Positions 58,186 through 64,000 of a stretch of 64,000 nucleotides of DNA are shown here, in pieces (the first letter of the stretch is position 1; every line of letters begins with the position of its first letter). A program made the translations under genes and the position numbers. Source of the stretch: Salarias fasciatus (taxonomy: Eukaryota; Chordata; Actinopteri; Blenniiformes; Blenniidae); NCBI RefSeq assembly GCF_902148845.1, contig NC_043746.1:13272206-13336205 (forward strand). The letters run 5' to 3'. The notes under the pieces are model-generated. The model saw only the letters and a list, made by a program, of their open reading frames with translations. It was not told the origin of the DNA and did not search any database.

Positions 58186-59885
58186 CCCCCCCTCATCCTC
58201 CAGCTACATTCTGAATGGACGCTGACAAGAGTCTCCAATGAGGAAAGGAGAAAGCCCTGGACGTAACACCGCCCCATGGCCATCTTGCTCTGTTTGTTCG
58301 TTGTTCCTCACACAATAAGTAGAGTCATGTCAAGCCAGTGGACTATAGTGACTAATCAAAAACATGACCCTGTTATTGAGCACATGAAAGCCAATCAACA
58401 TTGCCTCTCTTTCCTATTAATATGCATGATCAGACTGCATGGCTTGAGCCACACTTGAAGATTTACAAATGTACAAGAGGAGATACAAAAAAAAGGACTG
58501 GAGGGGAAAAAGACACTCCAGAGGATGTTTCGAAGAAGCCACTCCAAGGACTACGCCAGTGCACAAGGAATTGTTGAAATTCCTTAAGAGATAGGTTTCC
58601 CCCCTCTGAAGAGGAAACAGGTGGCAGATATTACATTTCTAACCTATGTGTTTATTTTACTCCCAAAAAGTGTTGATGTCCTATTGTGAGAAAAGCAGCA
58701 CAAGTAAATATCAAAAAAGCACCAACCTACTATTTCACAGCATGAAATTGAAGGGAATCAGTATTTTATTAGTGGTCAGTTGCTGTCATTTTTTGATTTT
58801 ACTGCTTTCTACCCTTCAAACTTATGACAGGCCTAAATGCAGGAGTTGGAAGACTACTGTAGATTGAGAAAGTGGCCTTTTATCATCTTGCCTTTGTGTT
58901 TTTGCACGGGATGTTTAGAGTTACTGAAATATTTTTTTTGTTTTTTTCTGATGTCACGTCATCTTGTGTAGTTAAAGCTCACTGTTATGTTTATTTTTCT
59001 TCAAGACAAGATTTGAGATTACACCCTGTTGGAGTTGCAATGAATGATGATTTCATGTTCTTCTTATAACCAATCCTTAAACCTTTTCCGGAAGAAAATA
59101 TTTGAGAGCTGAATTACAGTTATAAGTACTTCACTATTTAAAACTCAAATGAACTGTTTCTTTGAATGTTTTGTCTGATTCATTCATGGTCATTGCTGGA
59201 GAGGGAGACTTTACATTTTGTAATATACATAAGTGAGTACAATGAGTGTTTTAGATTATATTGGTTGACCTCCCCTCCTTCTGTGTACAGTATACACACA
59301 TAAACAGCTTTTTTAATCCTGAGTGCAAGATCTGTTGTATGTCTTAATGCCATGTTGTACTTGTACAACACACTGAGAACTCAGTCATTTCCAACTGGAT
59401 ACAAGTTCAAGCTGCATTACGTTACTGAAATAACTTATTTTTAATTCCAGTTCACCCAGTTAAAGCTTATGTACATTACTGATTACTGTGTATATCTTCA
59501 TATGCATAATCTCTGAAATGGTGCACAGATATATCTTACATATATGGGATGGTATGACTATTGTTTAATTTGCCTTTTCTTTTTAATTCACAGTGCTTTA
59601 TCATATTTTTAATGTGAACCAAATTGTGAAATTCCTGTGCCATAAGATTTATGAGCCAACAAGTATGTGAAAGGAAAAAAAATGCTTGGTCAAGCTTTTT
59701 AGCACAGCTCATATTGCTTTACTTATAGGAAGTGTAATGTGTTACAGGCAAACATATACATTAGGTGCTTTTGTACCGTGGTACTTTTATGGTGCAACAT
59801 AGTAATGTGTGTAGTGTGAATTATCTGTATGGTTTAACCTGGTCTGTATATTCCATTAAAAACACAAACAAAACATTGTAAATGC
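58186..59885 (+). other. Possible 3'UTR of the V1-V11 transcripts
   Basis: About 1.7 kb of AT-rich, repeat-poor, non-coding sequence from the candidate stop to a possible poly(A) signal. Its status depends on the terminal exon at 58153 being real. Confidence 0.35.
59855..59860 (+). terminator. Possible poly(A) signal
   Basis: ATTAAA, followed about 20 bases later by TTGTAAATGCTGATGTTTTG, a GU-rich stretch. Other AATAAA hexamers occur at 61235 and 61529 and cannot be excluded. Confidence 0.3.
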
Positions 59886-61343
59886 TGATGTTTTGAATGT
59901 CAACATTTTACAGTATCATTATGAAACAGGAGTTTGATTTCAGACCTAAATGAAAGTAACTCTTAACAAAATTGTAATGCATACAATCAAGGTGTCACAT
60001 CAAATAATTTTTGCACCTATTGGGGAAATAGAAAAATAGAAAGGCCTTGACAAAATTTGTACAGGAGCACTGTCCAGTACACATATTTGCAGCCCTGTGA
60101 TTAAGAAAGAAAGAAACTCAAAGCCTTTTCACTTCCTCGTATGTCAGGTCCAACCTTTGGGAAGTTTAATGAAATACATTTATTTCTCTGCAGAAGTCCT
60201 AATATTGTTTTATAGTTGCAGTTTGTCTCCTAAAACAATTCTGATCTTTTTATTTGTGAAAATCAGATTAATCTGTACACATTTCCTGTCTGCATGACAG
60301 GAAAAAGGTGAAGTATTTTTCTATCAATAAGGTGCACCCAACAGAGCTAACACAAACATGCACTGTAACACACTGGATTTCTGCTATAAATAACTTGAAT
60401 GTGCAAACAGATGGTTGCTTATCCTAAAATACTTGAAAGGATCATACATTTTTTAACCTTATTAACAAAAGTGATACACTGCATTATTCACATGATTGCA
60501 CTTTGAGGGCAAACTTGGTGTCAAAACTGAATTGTTTACAGATAAATAAGACATGATGGCCTTTACATACTCTGCATGTAATATAATTCCTGTTAAAAAT
60601 TCTTTAAGTCTGAACAAAATAATCCAATTTGAATTTCAAGTGCAAGTCTAGAAATGAAAGTACTAAACTAGCTTGTCATTCTTTGCCAAAAACACATTCA
60701 AAAGCCACAAAGTTAAGTTATTTTTAACACACACCAACATCCATATTTCACAGCATGACTTGCAGGCCCAAAATTTACTCATTGTATTTTCTACTCCTTG
60801 CCCTAAACAACTAAATAATTATAGAGTAAATGACAAATGAAACATGCAAAGTTTACTAATGCAAAGTGTTCTTCATGTTTCAAGAATTAAACAAGTGAAT
60901 TAAATAGAAATCCACATGCTCCCATGCGCACACTCACATCTGCATGTCATATCTCTCAACGGGGGTGGGGGTGTGGGGGTGACTGTGAGGCTTCATTCTC
61001 TCGGATTCAATGTACAACACTCGCAATAGTTTATGCAGATTGGTTTCTCCCTCAGTGGCCACACTCCTTGAAAGAGGTTTGGTACTGAATTTCAGTTCCT
61101 ACATTTTGCAGGCCATAAACTGATTTCTGGTCAGTACTTTACTGCATCCTGCAAATCTCTGGAAGGGGATATTATGCCGGGTGAGTTTAATTCCAAATCA
61201 ATGTGAATAAGCTATCTATAAACCGTTTTTCCAAAATAAAATGTCTTCATTCTGAAAATTTGAGTGCAGACATTTTCATTAATTTATATGTGAAATAACC
61301 ATAATTTAATAAGAAAAAAAAAATGTTAAAATGCCGAAACTGT

Positions 61344-61345
<2 letters not shown>

Positions 61346-61429
<84 letters not shown>
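61346..61429. repeat. TC microsatellite, about 42 units
   Basis: An uninterrupted (TC)n tract. Confidence 0.98.
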
Positions 61430-61432
<3 letters not shown>

Positions 61433-61795
61433 TACGGTTTCTTTGTCTGTGCATGACCACGTCTCCCCAGAGAGGTGAGATTGTGTGTGTGGGGAAGAGA
61501 GTGATGATCATGCGCACATGAAAGGATAAATAAAGATCCTTTAATAAGGAATGTGTTCATACAATAATATGAACACATATTCTGCAGATTAGACAATGCT
61601 TTTGAACCAATTTATGAATAAACTTCTAAACTGAGATAAAAAAAAGCAGCCTGGTCATGTGGTTGTATCCCTGTTGATCAACGCTGTCCCTCTTGGGTTC
61701 AGGGGGTTCAGGGAGTGTTCTTTCTCCTCTGGTTTACTGACAGGCGGCAGTACATGACACAGCAATGCACCACTGTGAAACAAAGCATCAAAATA

Positions 61796-61813
61796 GCCAC
61801 CAGCTGGCAGTAG
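61796..61813 (+). promoter_or_regulatory. CTCF-like motif between subclusters
   Basis: GCCACCAGCTGGCAGTAG fits the CTCF core. A weaker neighbour, ACAGGCGGCAGTAC, lies near 61740. No variable exon follows within 1.6 kb, so it is not a normal CSE. An RE1-like site lies 320 bp downstream. Confidence 0.5.
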
Positions 61814-62132
61814 TAGGATGACCACACATCGATGTATGTTCTATTGGCATATATGTGATGGTTGCTGGATTTGAGCATGGAATAATAGTATTAAGTGATT
61901 TATTTATCAAAACAATATGCTGTTAATTAATTCGCATATTGATTTACTGCAACATAACTATAGATATATAAAAATAAGCCATAATATATTGTGCTAAGTG
62001 GGGGTGTGGATGGATATTTTATAGAGGTGGGAGCAAAAGAAACAACATGAGGGAAGCTAGTATTTTTTTTTTCCTGGGTTCCCAGTTTCTGCATCCCTCC
62101 CCCTCTACTTCCTCCTCGTGCGGCTGCTTCCC

Positions 62133-62153
62133 TTCAGCACCATGGAGAGAGAC
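62133..62153 (+). promoter_or_regulatory. RE1/NRSE-like site between subclusters
   Basis: TTCAGCACC, the canonical 2-base spacer AT, then GGAGAGAGAC: exact left half and 7 of 10 in the right half against GGACAGCGCC. It is the best canonical-spacing RE1 in the window. It lies in a GC-rich segment downstream of the second subcluster. Confidence 0.6.
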
Positions 62154-63290
62154 GTGCCTGCCGGAGCTGCGTTACCATGGAGATGTACTCTCTGTACAGA
62201 CGGACGCCCCCCGCCACCAACACCAAGAGCACCACCGACCCCACCCAGCCCACCCTTCCTCCCCTACGTCACAGTGCAGCATCCGCAGCTTGCAGATATT
62301 ACATGGGCGTCCCCCCCCCCCCCGGTACAATATCTTCGCTCCCCCCGCTGAATGCAGGTTTATATGGAATAAAATTGGCTGCTTTGGAATTCTGCTGGTG
62401 CACTGTTGGGGAAGCAAAAGAAGGGACGCAGAATGCGGCAAAGCTCGTGCACGCGCACGTTTGTCCTACATTCAAAGGCAAAAACGTAGCGGGTGGGTGG
62501 GGTGCAATGATTCGAGGTTTTATCTAGGTCAGTGTCTCTTACAATAGGCGTTTACATGATCAATAGTGACATTACTCAATTAATCTATTACATGGTTTTT
62601 CCATGACATTATTGTAATATGGTGAGATTAAGACAGTGGCAATATGAGCACAATAAATACAGATAAAGTGCACGGAGCGGGGACATCTATTGCTGCACTT
62701 GCTTGTGCAATCCATACGATGTCACTGCTCACCACTACAAATTGAAAACTGTGGGAGTGTGCAACAGTACAATGGAGCGAGTGAAACTGTGTATGTCAAA
62801 AGCTTCAGAAACACAACTGCAGTTTGTTTTAAAAACATAGCTGTAATTTGTTTTAAACACTGTGATTTCAAAGCAGTTTCTCTTCATATGCAGATGATGC
62901 TTCTCAGAAAAAATGTTTTTTTACTCAAACATAATACAATTATATTAACAATAACAAAAAAGAGAAAGAAGATTTATTCAACATTGTGTACTTTGTTTTA
63001 ATATCACAGCCAAACATCTTCAAGTGCAAAAGTTGGGATTTTTTCAAGAACACACATTTCATTCAATAGTTATTAATTAATTGAGTTTAAGATTAAAAGG
63101 GCATTTTGAAACTGATTTGGAATGTATTTAAACAATGTGTATTTATTTTATTTAAATTCAAACGTATATATTTTGAAAGAAATGCGTCAGTGTTTTACAA
63201 TGGTGGGACTTAAGAAAAACCTTCATTTAATTGAGTGAAATGCCTGCTTGGAGAGCTTTTCAGTAACATTCTACACACACCAGTAATGTT

Positions 63291-63307
63291 CAATAGGTGG
63301 TGCTGAT
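63291..63307 (+). promoter_or_regulatory. CSE of the last variable exon
   Basis: CAATAGGTGGTGCTGAT keeps the AGGTGGNGCTG core, 206 bp before the ATG at 63513. Confidence 0.6.
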
Positions 63308-63512
63308 ACACCATGCACCCCTTTCAGTGGTCGCGACAGTGATCATGTATGAGGGCTTCAGTGTTCAGAGACGGGTTAAAGGCAAGCAAATCGGTCCTCT
63401 TTCTTTTGCTATAGGATGGTCGTGATGGATCTTCGTATCATATTTTCTGCCAGAAGAGACTGATTTTCTTCCCAATAAATTTGCTAAAGGATTTAAGCAG
63501 TTTGTGCAAACA

Positions 63513-64000
63513 ATGGAAAAGGGGGTCTTTAACGCTTTTTGGAGGGTCATATGGATTTCTTTCTGTCTAATATTGCTGATCATGTCCAAATTTCAAGGAA
63601 TATCTGCTCAGATACGGTACTCAATTCAGGAGGAATCAAAACTGGGAACTGCTGTCGGAAATGTAGCCAAAGACCTTGGCTTGGAGCTCGGAAGACTGGG
63701 AGACAGAAACCTTCGCGTTGTCTCGGGAACAAAGCAGGACCTCTTTAGGGTGAATCCGAGTGATGGATTTCTGGTTGTCAATCAGAGAGTAGACCGAGAG
63801 CAGCAGTGTGCAAAAATGGTTCCGTGCATCACAAGTCTTAATACAGTTATTGAAAATCCTCTCGAAATGCACCAGGTGATGGTGGAGATTTTGGATGTGA
63901 ACGACAACTCGCCAAAATTTCCGGAAGAAAACTACACATTGGAGGTGCTCGAGTCCGCGGTAGTTGGGTCTCGATTTCAAATAGAGGGAGCGCATGACTT
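63513..64000 (+). CDS. Clustered protocadherin variable exon, 5' part only (divergent type, perhaps gamma)
   Basis: 162 codons from MEKGVFNAFWRV (context AACAATGG) are visible before the window ends. A signal sequence (FCLILLIMSKFQGISA) is followed by QIRYSIQEESKLGTAVG. EC1 has a CX5C loop (CAKMVPC), and the EC1-EC2 linker is DVNDNSPKF. EC2 begins LEVLESAVVGSRFQIEGA. It is not part of the homogenised group: it shares QIRYSI, DVNDNSP and the SRF-x-x-E-x-A pattern with the alpha C-type exon at 10530 more than with V1-V11. It could be the first gamma exon or another subcluster member; EC3 onward is needed to tell. Confidence 0.88.
   Translation, partial: MEKGVFNAFWRVIWISFCLILLIMSKFQGISAQIRYSIQEESKLGTAVGNVAKDLGLELGRLGDRNLRVVSGTKQDLFRVNPSDGFLVVNQRVDREQQCAKMVPCITSLNTVIENPLEMHQVMVEILDVNDNSPKFPEENYTLEVLESAVVGSRFQIEGAHD

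Larger units (their letters stand above)
59886..63290. other. Spacer before the next variable exon
   Basis: No gene recognised. It contains a TC repeat (61346-61429), CTCF-like and RE1-like motifs (61796-62153), a GC-rich segment 62090-62530 with overlapping open frames, a C-run (62311-62323) and AT-rich DNA from 62560 on. Confidence 0.55.

Overview
This window looks like part of a teleost clustered-protocadherin (Pcdh) locus. The evidence is a long head-to-tail row of ~2.4 kb intronless exons. Each encodes a signal peptide, six cadherin (EC) repeats with DxNDN calcium motifs, one membrane helix and a short cytoplasmic piece ending at a phase-0 splice donor. The density of CA, TC/GA, TATC and TTTA microsatellites and the near-complete homogenisation of exon 3' halves fit a ray-finned fish. 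I cannot name the species.

Layout, all genes on the + strand. (1) 1-10.5 kb: no convincing coding sequence. It holds microsatellites, a probable non-autonomous DNA transposon, a tRNA-like sequence, and CTCF-like motifs that are not attached to any visible exon. (2) 10.5-17.1 kb: the end of the alpha subcluster. There is one C-type variable exon without a promoter CSE, then three small alpha constant exons (15633-15691, 15869-15996, 16216-16520) and a poly(A) signal. (3) 16.5-21 kb: gene-free DNA with a paired RE1/NRSE-like and CTCF-like module, placed where mammals have the HS5-1 alpha enhancer. (4) 21-56 kb: eleven variable exons of a second subcluster (called V1-V11 here). Most have a CTCF-type CSE about 200-280 bp upstream. 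Their EC5-EC6-TM-cytoplasmic parts are almost identical. (5) 56-63.5 kb: a gap with a candidate tiny terminal exon at 58153, a long 3'UTR-like stretch, and a second CTCF plus RE1 module at 61.8-62.15 kb. (6) 63.5 kb to the end: the start of another, divergent variable exon with its own CSE, cut by the window edge.

How it works: in this gene family each neuron picks one or a few variable-exon promoters. The chosen exon is spliced to shared constant exons, giving a homophilic cell-surface identity protein. EC1-EC4 set recognition specificity, EC5-EC6 support cis assembly, and the constant tail signals. Alpha signalling here keeps a WIRS-type WAVE-binding motif. V1-V11 could belong to a delta-type subcluster (reported between alpha and gamma in some fish) or to gamma. 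Which one depends on whether they splice to the tiny exon at 58153 or to gamma constant exons beyond the window.

Most interesting points: RE1/NRSE-like motifs at a fixed place in four individual variable-exon promoters; one CTCF+RE1 module after each subcluster; a near-identical 3.3 kb triplication (V8-V10) whose boundaries suggest unequal crossing-over inside the homogenised exon half; Asp-to-Asn changes in calcium-binding DRE motifs (V8 EC1, V4 EC2); and stepwise lengthening of the EC1 disulfide loop.
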